From positions 13,031,097-13,095,096 of the forward strand of contig OX393564.1 in assembly GCA_947652115.1 (NCBI GenBank): a DNA stretch of 64,000 bases, given 5' to 3'. The DNA is from Blastomussa wellsi (Eukaryota > Cnidaria > Anthozoa > Scleractinia > Plerogyridae). This document shows, piece by piece, positions 27,634 through 38,076 of the stretch (the first letter of the stretch is position 1; each line of letters begins with the position of its first letter). Both the position numbers and the translations under genes were made by a program. Below the pieces are notes generated by a model. The model ran no database searches. It was not told where the DNA came from and worked only from the letters and a program-made list of their open reading frames with translations.

Positions 27634-28794
27634 TTATTTCCGTTGGGCACCGAATTGCGCACTCAAGGTAGGAAAACTTATTTTTCCCAATTTAAAAATG
27701 TTTTCTTGGAACTCCTTTTTAGTAAGGATGTTGCCGGCGAATTCTTCATAAAAATATTTCAAAGACTTCAGTGAGGGCGCTCTTCGCTCCAGAACTTTTT
27801 CAGATTCATGTTCTGTGTTTTGTTTTTTTGCCTTGCCAAAGAAGCGGTCAACTTCGCCCCAAAAATCTTTTCCTTCGATGCCGTTGTTGTAGAGCCTGTT
27901 GGGCCAGCCATTCACCGTAACAGCGACTTTCGTCAGATCTGGGTTGATGAACTTTTCTAAATCCCTGTAAGAATTCCTTTCATGGATTTTCTCTGAGGGT
28001 TCACTCTGAGGTTAATCCTTGAGTCGGCGCTTTTTGAAAATGTGACCACCTGCTCCCGCACCACGTGGTCGTATAAGAACTCCTTTCCCGAGGAGTAAAC
28101 ACTGCTTGCATCGTCCGCCAAGGTCTTGCTTCTAATCATTTCGTACTCAAGCTGGATGTTTTTCAGCTTGTATTGCAGTTTATCCGGATCAGAGCCTTTG
28201 AATACCTGTGAAACTGGTGCAAGTTTCAACTCAAAAACGAAATTGTGATTGAGCGCTTGGGGATAAAAGACTCCGTGGTCGTAGAGTATCTGGTGGTCCA
28301 GTCGGATCCGGTATTTTGTTCCGTAAACTTCAGCTAGCGCGTTTTCCGCGTCGACACCCGAGGTTTTCTTATCCTCAGTATTTGAGCGGATCTTGCAGAG
28401 ATCTTCGCTTTGAATTCCGTCGAGCAGCATGCCGTCACGCTCCTCCTGCGAGAGAAAAAGGTCCTCCCAGATCTCGTAGATGTCATAATCCAACGTATGC
28501 TGCAGTGGCTCTCCAGCGTAATTCACAACCACCTTGTCAACAAGAGCCCGTGTGACGTTTCGAACGAGGAAGTTGGCCGGGTGCCCTCCAGACAGGTCAA
28601 TGTTGAAAAGCAGTCCGAGAGAGCCTGGAACGATGACCTCGTGCTCATTCAGTTTAAGCACGTAAATATTCAGGAGCTTGCCAGGGTTGGCTTCGCTACG
28701 ATCAAAGGTGATGCACTTGACCGTGCGCTCGGCTTTCATCGCTTTGGGATTTTTTTTCACTGTATGTTGGAAGAAGGTTTGCTTGCACCGCCAT
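27634..28794 (-). pseudogene. Major capsid protein of element B
   Basis: The most complete capsid gene in the window, starting MAVQANL at 28794. A run of eight A causes a frameshift within 20 codons (element A has six), then 268 codons are open (28760-27957), and another frameshift near 27955 leads to FINPDLTKVAVTVNG and a divergent C terminus. Segments such as LNEHEVIVPGSLGLLF and ALVDKVVVNYAGEPL fit the first beta-sandwich of a double jelly-roll. Total about 385 codons, shorter than typical Polinton capsids. It would form the hexameric capsomers. Confidence 0.65.
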
Positions 28795-28833
28795 TTTGTA
28801 TATTAAACAGAAAAAAATTTTTATTCAATAGAC
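28795..28833. promoter_or_regulatory. Divergent promoter between capsid and acidic-protein genes (element B)
   Basis: TTTTGTATATTAAACAGAAA followed by an A/T run and CAATAGAC, nearly the same as at 6250-6298. Confidence 0.45.
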
Positions 28834-28872
28834 AGTGGCGGAAGGTGGCTTTGGCGAGAGAGAGACCCTCTC

Positions 28873-29370
28873 ATGGAACATACAGACGATCGTGACGACG
28901 ACGACGACGATCGTGACGATGCACATAAGACAATGCCATTTTGTGAGCATGGTGGGTCATCAACACCCGGACCTAGTGGCGAAGAATTTCCAATGAGAAC
29001 AACAACGATGAATAGGCCACCTGAACGTGGTGGCGGCACTGCTGAAACCTCTTTCATTGAAAGACGCCCTCCAGGAATGCGGGTTTTTAACCCAGATTCT
29101 GTTAAAATTGATCTTGGAAACCAAACCTTGATGGAAAGGAACGATCAATATGGGAAAGATGGTAACATTTTAACACTTGAGGTCTCAAAAAAAAGATACC
29201 CTGGAAGAGTTGTTGTTATTGGTCCAAGAGGTGGTGAGACCCCTCTCTTTCTATTCGACGGTAAAACATTAAACCCAAAATTATCAAAATCAGTTATGAA
29301 AATACTTGGACCAGAGAGGGGGGCATTAATTCAAGAAAAAGATAAACAAATCGAAGAAAATCGTTTCTGA
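28873..29370 (+). CDS. Acidic protein of the virion block (element B)
   Basis: 165 residues from the ATG at 28873, with a run of aspartates (DRDDDDDDRDD) at residues 5-15. The ancestral start is probably 28834, where element A has ATGGCGG and this copy has GTGGCGG. After the acidic part come RGGGTAETSFIERRPPG and a basic segment (VSKKRYPGRVVVIGPRGG). The 3' end runs into pX on the other strand, where both genes lost their ends. Function unknown. Confidence 0.5.
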   Translation: MEHTDDRDDDDDDRDDAHKTMPFCEHGGSSTPGPSGEEFPMRTTTMNRPPERGGGTAETSFIERRPPGMRVFNPDSVKIDLGNQTLMERNDQYGKDGNILTLEVSKKRYPGRVVVIGPRGGETPLFLFDGKTLNPKLSKSVMKILGPERGALIQEKDKQIEENRF

Positions 29371-29379
29371 TAAAACAAA

Positions 29380-30311
29380 CTGATATTCCTTTTTCTGACG
29401 CTCTTGGATCTTCATCAACAAATTTTGCTTTTTCTGATGGGTAGGGAACATTCAAAACAAAAGGGCCGCGGCAATAAATATAAACGCTCCCCAACCCGTG
29501 ATTCGGGCCGTTCGTGAAGCGGAAATCAGTTGACGGGTCAACACCGAACTCTGCGCACAATCTTTCCCGCGAAGCTTCGTCGAAATGATTATTAAACTGA
29601 CTCCATGTCGGGTCACCCGGCAATGCGCCAACGCTTTGGTGGCCTCCTAGTTGGAATAGGATTCGACGAACTTTAAAATACGACGAACTTTAAAACACGT
29701 GGAAAATATAAAAAGCTCGCACATGCGGCGGCAGCATTGTGCTGTCAAATACTTCTCCGCAGCCTGTCGTCGCACACCACACTGCGAAATTCAGCTGCTG
29801 GTCCCAGAAAGACAGATTTGGACCCGACAACCATTTTTTCGCGGGCTTTGACGTTTCAAACTTCAGCTGCTTCTTTTGGAAAACCTCTCTGAACTTTGTT
29901 GTAAAATACTGCTCAGGGGAAACATAAATTTTGATTTCTTTGTTGAATATTTTTTTCAAACTCGGCGCCGCTTCTTCGAATGGAACTGCTGGAACAGCCA
30001 GCGAACTTTTTTCTGGGCCGGGCGTCAGTTGGAAAGGGAAACCGTCAAAGGCACCGCCAACCAAACCCAGCGCTTTTCTCATTCCTGCGCTCCAATATTC
30101 TGAATCTGAACCAAATACGCTTTTCAGACTGCCGGGCCCCTCTTTCCAAAATATTTCGGCTGTTGCAGTGTTGTCCGGCGCAAAAAAACCCCTGTGCTTC
30201 AAATTGACTTTTGTCTGCCCTTGGAAACCGTGCAGAAAAAGCTGCCCACGCCTTGGTTTGTGCAAGCTTCGCATTGGCGGCCTGCGCTATTTTTCCGAGA
30301 TATCCCAACAT
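29380..30311 (-). pseudogene. pX of element B, C-terminal half deleted
   Basis: Starts MLGYLGKIAQAANAKL at 30311 and proceeds through a frameshift near 30180 to APDNTATAEIFWKEGP, SFWDQQLNFAVWCATTGCG, then a stop near 29690 and a further segment MPGDPTWSQFNNHFDEAS, NHGLGSVYIYC, up to GISVCFIRND at about 29380. Beyond that the similarity to element A stops, so the C-terminal half (present in A at 6857-7600) has been deleted. Confidence 0.6.
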
Positions 30312-30366
30312 TGCGTTTATATATTTCCTGTTATTTTTCAATTGAATTTATATCGTACAAAATAAA
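30312..30366. promoter_or_regulatory. Divergent promoter between pX and the capsid-like gene (element B)
   Basis: Contains GCGTTTATATATTTC and TTTTTCAATTGAA, as in element A at 13050-13106. Confidence 0.45.
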
Positions 30367-30972
30367 ATGGTTGTGCTTACTATTTCTACGTCTTCTAATC
30401 CATGTACAGTCTATTTTAACAACCCGCTTCCAGAGGCCTCTTTGGTAAGGCTGTTGTCTTGTTCACTTCCGAATTCGTGGCATAATTTGAAAAAAGATGG
30501 GGTTATTGCAATGTCTGATCTTGATGGAAAACGGGCTGTTCCCATAACATTCCCCAGAGGGCATTACACTCTTGAAAGTATGGCTAAAAATATTGAAGAA
30601 GCTTTCGCTAAATTCAATGTAAAACTTCCCACTCAAATCAATACACCAGCTGGTGTTATGGTTATTGACAACTTTGGGGATAAAAAAATCACTCTTGACA
30701 AAGACTTAGCCAATTTTCTTGGCATTTCCCGCACATTGATGTTTAGAACTTTCGTTAAACGGCTTCGAATACCGACAAGTTACTTTCTCCATTGCGACCG
30801 GGGGGAGGCGTTCCAAAAAATCAACTATCAAACGGGGGGGCAGATGCCCTTTCGTGACACTGCTTCGTCTGACAAATATATCAACAGCGTCACGCTTTCA
30901 GTCAGAGACGTGGACGGTGAGCTTTTTAACTTCGAAGATCACCCCCTTGAATTCGAATTGCAAATCATTTGA
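30367..30972 (+). CDS. Small capsid-like (penton-type candidate) protein of element B
   Basis: 201 residues, apparently intact, starting MVVLTISTSSNPCTVYF. Beta-rich sequence with TFPRGHYTLESMAKNIE at about residue 60, ITLDKDLANFLGISRT near 115, and a C-terminal part (MPFRDTASSDKYINSVTLSV ... HPLEFELQII) that element A lacks. Length and predicted fold suit a single jelly-roll minor capsid protein. It is followed 24 bp later by the glycine-rich gene on the same strand. The role is inferred from the neighbourhood. Confidence 0.6.
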   Translation: MVVLTISTSSNPCTVYFNNPLPEASLVRLLSCSLPNSWHNLKKDGVIAMSDLDGKRAVPITFPRGHYTLESMAKNIEEAFAKFNVKLPTQINTPAGVMVIDNFGDKKITLDKDLANFLGISRTLMFRTFVKRLRIPTSYFLHCDRGEAFQKINYQTGGQMPFRDTASSDKYINSVTLSVRDVDGELFNFEDHPLEFELQII

Positions 30973-30996
30973 AAAAATATAATCTGCTGATATACC

Positions 30997-31624
30997 ATGT
31001 CTTCGTCAAATGTCTTGCCGAGTGCTCCACCTATTTATCTTGAGCTCCCCTACTGGAAAGAACCGAAAATTTCCGACTAAGTGCGATCAGCAAAATTGTA
31101 AAAGAAATCTCCGATGAGGTTGAACACCGAAGAGTTGTATTGAAAAAATACACGAAAGCCCGGAAAGTGATTCACTATTCCGCGGTGTCTCTCGGCGTTG
31201 GAAGTGCATTCCTTTCTTCAGGTGCCGTTGCATCTTCTTTGACTGGCGTCGGAATTGTTGTCGGAGCGCCTGTCGCCTGTCGCCCTCCTTGGGTTTGCTT
31301 CGACAGGCCTTGCTGCTGCTAACAGGAAGCTTGAAAGGAAAGTGAAAAAGCGCACGAAAATTCAAGCTTTGGCTCAAGCAAAACACGACTCAATCAAACG
31401 TTCCGTTTCCCAAGCTCTCGATGACGGCAATGTTTCTGACGCTGAATTCAAAATGATTTCTCGTGAAATGGAAAAATTTCGCGAATTAAAAGAGAGATTG
31501 CGGAAAATTTCGCGGAAAAACCTTCCGATTCTCCGAATATTGAAACGATAAAAAAACAGCTTCGCCTCGAACTTCGGAAAGAGTTTCTGAAAAAAATGTC
31601 GGCGTCCAACGCAAATTTGAACTA
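30997..31624 (+). pseudogene. Glycine-rich hydrophobic protein of element B
   Basis: Starts MSSSNVLPSAPPIYLELPYW at 30997. A frameshift near 31075 leads to ISKIVKEISDEVEHRRVVLK and the glycine-zipper hydrophobic stretch, which is broken by another shift near 31270. The PPIY-type proline motif near the start resembles late-domain sequences recruited by ESCRT/Nedd4 in other systems; whether it acts so here is speculation. Confidence 0.5.
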
Positions 31625-31781
31625 AACTTTGAATCGAAAAAAAGAAAAATCTATCTCTCTATAAAGACCTCTGGTTGATCTGCGAAAAAAAAGTTTCCAA
31701 AGTTTTGGAAATTGAAGATTGACAGAACTTTGGAAAATGCTTCTGTTTTTCCACACGCTTTTCTGCATTTACAAGGAACTT

Positions 31782-32060
31782 TCAACGCCCGTTTGGCAGA
31801 GCGCGGTCAGACGGATTACACAACAAGTTGTTGAGGCAATGTCCGAGGTGGGTTCTGATCGAGTTTTGCAACGTGTCCCCTCCGCAATACACGCAAAGCC
31901 GGTGGTCGGTTAAAACACCGATTCCGCAGCTGTGGCATGGCGCCGGCTGTTGCATTTTTTTTTTGATTTGGCACTTGTGCTGATAACAATATTGCCCGCT
32001 GCACTTTTTGCCGCAGTTCTTTTGCCGGTTTCGCAGCAACCACTCGCAGTTGTTTGCCAT
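31782..32060 (-). CDS. Cys-rich terminal protein of element B, right copy
   Basis: Starts at 32060 (MANNCEWLLRN) inside the right terminal repeat. It keeps all cysteines, including CVYC, that the left copy lacks. After the repeat ends (about 31868) the frame continues into unrelated sequence (SIRTHLGHCLNNLLCN) to a stop at 31782, so the basic tail of the left copy is replaced. Confidence 0.45.
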   Translation of the reverse strand: MANNCEWLLRNRQKNCGKKCSGQYCYQHKCQIKKKMQQPAPCHSCGIGVLTDHRLCVYCGGDTLQNSIRTHLGHCLNNLLCNPSDRALPNGR

Positions 32061-32285
32061 TTTTGGACTCCGCCACTTCTCTCTAATTGGAAGAACGTGA
32101 CAGTGGGTGTTCTTCTGCCAAGTAGTATTAAGGGGTTTCGACAAATACAACCTCGTCGCTCAACCGTTGTCACATCTTCGCCCAAGTGGAAGAAGCGAGC
32201 AAAAAGCGAGCTTGTTTCACTTGGGCGAAGATGGGACAACGGTTGAGCGACGAGGTGGTATTTGTCGAATCCCCTTAATACTACT
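31868..32285 (-). repeat. Right terminal inverted repeat of element B
   Basis: Inverted copy of 17735-18152; ends with ATACTACT followed by the GCAGC duplication. Confidence 0.85.
32121..32285. repeat. Right terminal palindrome of element B
   Basis: 165 bp, 68-nt arms matching at 65 positions. Read from the outer end, position 29 is again C in the outer arm and A in the inner arm, as at the left end. Confidence 0.95.
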
Positions 32286-32290
32286 GCAGC

Positions 32291-32364
32291 AGAAAAAAGG
32301 TGAACTCGTGTTCGTGGGCGCCGGGGCGCTAGCTCTGGGCTACGCAGCCTTCCGGTTCCTTTAA
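32291..32364 (+). pseudogene. E2 gene 5, 3' part
   Basis: After the duplicated GCAGC the E2 frame resumes and encodes KKGELVFVGAGALALGYAAF and a stop at 32364, a hydrophobic C-terminal helix. It matches the end of the element B paralogue. Together with 17383-17734 it is one gene split by 14.5 kb. Confidence 0.75.
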
Positions 32365-32371
32365 ACTTTTT

Positions 32372-32500
32372 ATAGCGCGATGGATGCCGAAGTCGCAAAG
32401 ATCCTTTTTAGCGCGATGGATGCCAAAGTCGCAAAGATCCGGTTCCTTTATACTTTTATTTATATAGCGCGATGGATGCCAAACTCGCAAAGATTTACTA
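32372..32500 (+). repeat. Triplicated start of the E2 integrase gene
   Basis: AGCGCGATGGATGCC followed by (A/G)AA(C/G)TCGCAAAGAT occurs at about 32375, 32413 and 32467. Only the third copy is followed by the integrase frame. Confidence 0.8.
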
Positions 32501-33440
32501 CAGCCCGGGGGGATATTGGAAAGGCCTTGCCGCTATTAAAAAATTATCCGAGGCCGCCAAGGTGCCAGAAGACACTGCAAAAAGGTGGCTGGTAAGCCAA
32601 GCCCTCTGGCAGATATACCTGCCCGCTACGAGGCACATTCCTCTGCCAAAATTCGATGTGTCCACACCCAACGCGGTCCACCAGGCGGACCTTCCTTTTC
32701 TGCCACACGACAAACTGCCCCGCGGGCGCAAAGTTTTTAAATACGCGCTAACCGTTGTCGACGTCGCCAGCCGCTACAAAGAGGCCGAACCCTTGACTTC
32801 GAAAAATTCCGATAAGGTCGCCCAGGCCTTTCAAAATATTTACAAGCGATGACCCCTTGCGTGGCCAAAACTGCTGCAGGTTGACCCCGGGCGCGAATTC
32901 ATGGGCGCCGCCTTAAAAGACATGGAAAAGCACAAAACCAATATCCGGCGAGGGCGCGTTGACATTCACCGCGAACAGGCCATTGTTGAACGTTTCAACC
33001 GCACACTTGCTGAACGGTTGCTCGGGTACCAGTACGCCGTGGAAATGCGACTCCCCCTGGCGAGCGGTCCACTGCGTGGGTGAAAAGACTTCCTGCAGTT
33101 GTTGCCGCTTTGAACAACGAAAAAACCCGGCTGACGGGGAAAAAACCTGCGGAAGCAATCAAAGAAAACACTGTTTCTGCGCAGCCCTCCACAACTCCTA
33201 GAAGGCCTGTTAGGGTGAACGAAAAAATCCGTCCCTCTCTTGCCCAAGTTCGCTATCTCTACCAACCCAGTGAGCTTGAAGGAGGCGTAAGAAGGGCCAC
33301 AGATCCGATCTGGTCGTTGAAAGTTTACAACATTGCAAGAGTTTTTGTCAAGCCAAATCAACCTGTTCTCTACTATTTGAACGACGGGCCCAAGCGCGGA
33401 TTTGTGCGTGAAGAGCTCCTGGTTGTCCCACCACACCACT
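32472..33440 (+). pseudogene. rve integrase of E2
   Basis: The fullest integrase in the window. MDAKLAKIYYSPGGYWKGLA starts a helical N terminus. The DDE-type core has VHQADLPFLP (first Asp), VDPGREFMG (second Asp) and VERFNRTLAE (Glu). The C-terminal domain has DPIWSLKVYNI and VREELL. One in-frame TGA (32850-32852) precedes the second Asp, and a frameshift at about 33065 precedes the C-terminal part. It would insert element ends into host DNA. It is convergent with the polymerase, as in A and B. Confidence 0.88.
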
Positions 33441-33460
33441 ATTCGTCCGTCTTACGCGAA

Positions 33461-35276
33461 CTAGTGAAATTCAGTTGGTTCAGTGTGTATCCCGTCGGGC
33501 AGCACCCACGTTTTGTTCTAATAAGCGCTCAGCCCCAGTTTCTGCTTCTCGTAAGTGACCATCCGGCCGTCCCGCATCCTGAAACCTCTGTTGGTTGCCA
33601 TGTCCTTGCTGCCTTCCAAAGCTGTCTTGAAACGGTGCCAGGTTATGTCGTTTTGCCTCTTCGACATCCCTTTCGTGCTGAACTTCTTTTTTTCGCCCAG
33701 TTGGTCGACGAAATAACACTTTGAGCAGAGTGCGATCATCCGGCTGCCCTCGCATTCGAGTTTGAATAGCCCGGGCGTGCGGCCGCTCCATTTGTCCCAA
33801 GCCAGCCACTGTTTCTTCTGCGTCTCGAATTCCGCTTGCCGCTCCGGCCTGACAAGGACCTTTAGCCGGGGACCGGAGATGGTCATGTAGTTGCTGTCTG
33901 TGTCCATCTGGATCAGCTCAAAATCTCTTCTGTCGAAATATATACTTCGAGAAAGTCGTAGTACAATTCCAGCATCCGCTGCTTTGCCAGCTGATAGACA
34001 GCGATTCCAACATGAAACGGACGCCTGATTGTGATCCTTGGCTTGTGGCTTTTCAGCTCATACGCCTGCCCGATCTCATCAAGATCGGAGAAATACGCAC
34101 TTCGCAAGGCTCTGTCGACCACCTTCTCATCTTTGGTGTAAATAACGTTTGTCTGCCGCTCCAAGGCTTCGATGAGCTTCCCGTACCAGCTGTTCCCTAG
34201 CAGCTTGAACACCTCCCCCAGCAGCGCCTTGCTTTCTTCCACGTCTCCTGTCCGCCGCGCCTAGGTGGCCTCCTCCACGAACCAGGGAAAGATCTTGGCC
34301 GGTTGGTAGTTGATTGACCGATGGACACGTCTGATCACTGCCCCGTGGTCCACATACCAACGCAGCAGAGGAGCGTACGACAACAATCTCTCTGCGGACA
34401 GGGCGCCCACGAGTTTTTTCCCGTCTCCGCGCGTTCTACCTGTTTGGCGCAAGTACAGAAGCATATGCTCCAGGACAACTTCGTTCGGCACCTTTTTGTT
34501 GTAGAAGAACGGGCACATTTCCTCGAACTTTGGGCGCAAGTGCTCCGGAATCTCTATATCGACCTCGGCAAATCCGAACCATTTTCCTTCTTTGAGCCTG
34601 CGTGTTAGCTCTGGCACCACCTCCTTTTGGGACTCGTCGTCTTCAGCGTAGTGGGCGACCCTTTCCTTCCCGCAAGGCGTTTCTCTCAGCATGGTTGAAA
34701 GATAGAGAGCAGTGGCGTCGTACCCCAAGATCGTTTTGCAAAGACGGGCGTCTTCGAATTAGTGCGAACTTATCTTTGTCACCACGACTTCGTGGTAGCG
34801 CGTGAACACGAGGCTCGGGCCTCCGACCACAGCTCCTTTCAACATCTCGTACCCTTCTTCGCCTGGACTGTATAGCTCCGCCCCTTTCTCGACCGCTCCC
34901 CGGAGTAAGTAGTGCAAACTCACCCCCGGGACACTGACCGCGTCTTTCAAGATGTCGATTCCTTTTTCGGTGTAGAAGGCCCGCATCTTTTCCAAAGCCT
35001 CGAGGCCAGGTGCCACGTCGAGATTGTTGTAGTAGCGCAGCCAGTCCGCGAAGGTGCGGATGCCCTTTTCTTGGAACAGGCTCTTGCACCCCTCCCATTC
35101 TTCTCTCGAGAGCACGTGGTCGCCGCGAAGGTGTGAGTACCACGCTGGATAGTCTGCGAGCCCTGGATAGTCGAGCTTTTGGGGCGAATCGAACCAGTCG
35201 TACGGAAACTAAGATTTCTGCATTCTGCATTCGTAGGCTCGGACCCACTTTTCGTAGCTGGCCCCTTGGCCAGTGA
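33461..35276 (-). pseudogene. B-family DNA polymerase of E2, C-terminal half (PolB type 2)
   Basis: Minus-strand segments match the element B polymerase from the exonuclease (YNNLDVAPG, Exo III) to the end. Palm motif A is degraded: YDATALYLS has lost its neighbouring Asn but keeps Asp. Motif B reads LLGNSWYGKL and motif C MDTDSNYM. In-frame TAG codons lie near 33518, 34261 and 34758, with frameshifts near 33910, 34240 and 34740. The gene stops at about 35276, where unrelated genomic sequence begins, so the N-terminal half and the right end of E2 are gone. Confidence 0.85.
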
Positions 35277-36085
35277 ATGATGCTTAATTATCTATTGAAG
35301 ATCAATTCATAGCTTTTTTGAAAGAGGTTCTTGAGCTAAGCGAAAGGGAATTGAAAAGCACTTGTTGAACGTATTTTTGAAAGTATCGGTAACAGATATA
35401 TATGTGTAACGAAACGAAACGAGGAGAGGGAAGATATTTTATTATATTTTATCGTTTCAGGTTTTCTCGTAAACACAATAAAGAATACAACGTCACTTTG
35501 TCGAGTTGTACTCTGCTCATTTCAATGAAGCTATGTCAAAATTAACTACTTATCGAAGATCAATTCATAGCTGTTTTGAACTGTTTTGAAAGGAATTGCC
35601 AAGCACCTATGTGTGTGTAACGAGACGCGGTAAGGAGAATAACGCTTTAACCTCTTTTCTTTTAAGTTGAGAACGCCTTCTGTATTAATAGAGAGTCTGC
35701 TTCGCACACGATAAACCAAATAAAAACTCTCTTTCATGGTTTACACTAATTATGCAGGTGGTTTATTAAGTTTTATTCTTTGTATATAAAAAGCATTGAA
35801 AGATCGATGTATTGACCATTTTCGCGTTGCCCATAGTACACCTTGTTTACCCCACAAAATTTTGCATAACCTTTGTTTCCCAATTCGTCTCAGTCGTCCC
35901 AAGAGAATCTCAAGACAATGCTTATGCAAAACTTTGGGGGGTTAACAAGATGTATTATGGGCAGTGCGAAAATGTTCAATAGAGACCTTAAATATTCCAA
36001 TGGATAAAATAAGAAAATGGACACATTATATTTTGTTCAACACTTTTTATTGATTGAGATTTAATACTTTCGACCAAGTACACAA
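35277..36085. other. Intergenic DNA at the right edge of E2
   Basis: No gene seen. Two diverged direct copies of a repeat of about 110 bp, containing GAAGATCAATTCATAGCT and later GTGTAACGA, lie at about 35298 and 35549. A foldback MITE follows. Confidence 0.5.
35810..35981. repeat. Foldback MITE
   Basis: 172 bp. The left arm TATTGACCATTTTCGCGTTG pairs with the right arm (reverse complement TATTGAACATTTTCGCACTG) and pairing continues for about 65 bp with scattered mismatches. No coding capacity. Confidence 0.7.
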
Positions 36086-36089
36086 TTGC

Positions 36090-36430
36090 AGTTAATCGTC
36101 TCTTTTTTCAACGGGCTTATTCGTGTCCACATGCATCTGGTCCTGGGCGACAGTCTGTCCCAGTCTCCCACGAAGGCTTTGATTGATCCGTTCCTTATTC
36201 TTCGCATAATAGCGTCGCCAATTTTCGCTGATTCGTTCCCTGTTGTTTTGATAGTATTTTCATTGATAACTCATGATGCGTTCCCCGTTCTTTTGGCAAT
36301 ATGCTCTCTTGGCCCTGTTGATTTGTTCACGCTTTGTTTTCAGACGGGTTTGATCATCTCCGCATTCTCTGTGAGCCATCGTTTTTGTCGAGCCAGGATT
36401 CGCTCCTTCTTTTCTGCATAATTTCTTTCA
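36090..36430 (-). pseudogene. Degenerate basic ORF with repeated ERI motifs
   Basis: Minus-strand fragments in two frames read NYAEKKERILARQKRW, then NNRERISENWRRYYAKNKER and INQSLRGRLGQTVAQ. The regular spacing of ERI between Lys/Arg/Asn-rich stretches suggests a former basic helical repeat protein. Stops and a frameshift break it. Origin unknown; probably repeat-derived. Confidence 0.3.
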
Positions 36431-36622
36431 TGGTGGGCACTCTTACACACGACCTTCCTATCACCCTCTGGTAATTGATTGTAATATATTGAATTTTCCT
36501 TTGTGCAAGTAATAGTGTAAGTAATATCAGTAATGTAATGCCTCTAAGTAGTATTTGTGTGTAATGTATTGTTTAATATTGTAGCAAAATAATAAAAAAA
36601 ATTCATCTTGAGTACTGTCTTG

Positions 36623-37219
36623 CTAATAACCCCTACAATCTCTCTCTCTTATAAACAGCGATGTAGCTAATTCACACGGAGTTTTCATCATCTTCTTCTT
36701 TTCTTTCGTCATCATCATCTGGCTCGTCAGGGAGTACCTTTCTGGACATTTTCTGTTTAACAAAAATTTCCGTTTTTCTACTGCCGACTCAGCCGCTTCT
36801 TCGAAATCCATGTCGTCTTCGTCAATAAATCGTCGAAGAGTGTTCATGACTTTACGGTATAGTGCATCACGTTTCATACGGTGGGAACATAATAGACGCT
36901 GTAAGAGGGTCCTTCGTAACCTCCTTCTACTTAAAGGTAATAGGACATTGAAAGCAGTATTCTCCGCGTAATCTGGTGTCTTACCCATATCGAGAAACCG
37001 TTTGACTTCATTGACGTATTTTCCTTCCATGTATTCCCTCACTGTCCTACGTATTGGAAGCCATGGATCAAGATCTAGATCCTCGTCCTCTTTGGAGCTG
37101 CTACCATTCTCCTCCCCTTCCTCCTGTTCTTCTTTAGATTCCTCTTTCTCCTCTACATTTTCTTCATTACTTCCATCTTCTTCCTCGTTGTCAAAAATAT
37201 CTGGGGAACGGTCACCCAT
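36623..37219 (-). CDS. Acidic-N-terminus protein of unknown function
   Basis: 198 residues from the ATG at 37219 (MGDRSPDIFDNEEEDGSNEE). Residues 11-50 are almost all Glu, Asp, Ser, Gly and Lys. A predicted alpha-helical domain follows (REYMEGKYVNEVKRFLDMGK, YAENTAFNVLLPLSRRRLRR, IDEDDMDFEEAAESAV). The end drifts into AT-rich sequence. The open frame is long for this AT-rich region, so it was recently coding. It may belong to a repeated cnidarian family or an unrecognised element; I cannot name it. Confidence 0.45.
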   Translation of the reverse strand: MGDRSPDIFDNEEEDGSNEENVEEKEESKEEQEEGEENGSSSKEDEDLDLDPWLPIRRTVREYMEGKYVNEVKRFLDMGKTPDYAENTAFNVLLPLSRRRLRRTLLQRLLCSHRMKRDALYRKVMNTLRRFIDEDDMDFEEAAESAVEKRKFLLNRKCPERYSLTSQMMMTKEKKKMMKTPCELATSLFIRERDCRGY

Positions 37220-38076
37220 GGTCTCGTCAACCTTGACCCAAGACAGTGTGCTTCAAATGAACTGCGTGAATTGAAGCGTTGTTTGATATACTTCAAAAAT
37301 ACTTAATTCTTCGATACCAATGCGGGTATCCTTCGTGCGTCAAGAGGTGGCTAAACACGCGTTTCCTGTCGTCGCTGGCAAGATGTAAATCCAAGGAAAT
37401 GTATCCAACCGGTCGCTCGGCCACTTTTTGATAGATTGTCATTATGTCTGAACACTATGTAGGAAATGCTTGAAGTCATTCTTCATGGGTAGTTGATCCC
37501 TTGGATTCTTGAAGGCCACAACGTAATGCGCATTCCTGGAAATACTTTTTGCGTATTTGCCAGGGGGAACGTGTCTTGGCACAAGAAGAAGAACAAGAAC
37601 AAATTTAGTAATTCTTTATTATTGCTTTCTTCTTCTATTGCTTCTTTCTTCCATGAGATCGTCTAGGTGTCAAAAATGGTCAAAAGGGGCCGCCATTACT
37701 ACTTAAATAATTTAAGTTATACCATAAGCTATTATTAATTTTTCTATTTTTATTGTCAACAATATAAGTAGCGTATGTCCTTGTATTGTGTCAATAAGTT
37801 TTGTAGGTAGCCTGAGAAACTGTACTTGAATTGTAAGTATCTGCATGCGTAGCTGTATCAGTGTTGTAAGTAGTGCGTGTGACATTCATGAAATATATAA
37901 ATAAAAAGTACTCAGAAAGACAGTTATAAGGCACTTAACAATGCACTTAATGACACGTGTGTATCTTGATTTTCAACGGTGTGAAATGAGGGCAGGGTTC
38001 AGTTGAGGTTTGGACGAAAGTTAATTAGTCGCTGTCATCACCGGTATGTTGCATGGCGTCCTATTCTTTCTACAGA

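Larger units (their letters stand above)
17735..32285. mobile_element. Element B: Polinton-like DNA element with hairpin (palindromic) termini
   Basis: A 14,551-bp unit (about 12.4 kb without the Penelope insertion) inserted in E2 gene 5. Both ends are terminal repeats of about 418 bp made of a 165-bp palindrome followed by the start of a Cys-rich gene. Order inside: Cys-rich gene, PolB (plus), integrase, genes 5, 4, 3, 2, 1 and capsid (minus), acidic protein (plus), pX (minus), capsid-like and glycine-rich genes (plus), second Cys-rich copy (minus). This is the same order as E2. No ATPase or protease is seen. Nearly every long gene is broken, so it is inactive. Confidence 0.9.

Noticed and set aside
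15634..32364. CRISPR array or bacterial phage origin for the repeats and integrase/capsid genes
   Set aside because: There are no spacer-repeat arrays. Eukaryotic retroelements, introns and Polinton gene order make a prokaryotic source unlikely.
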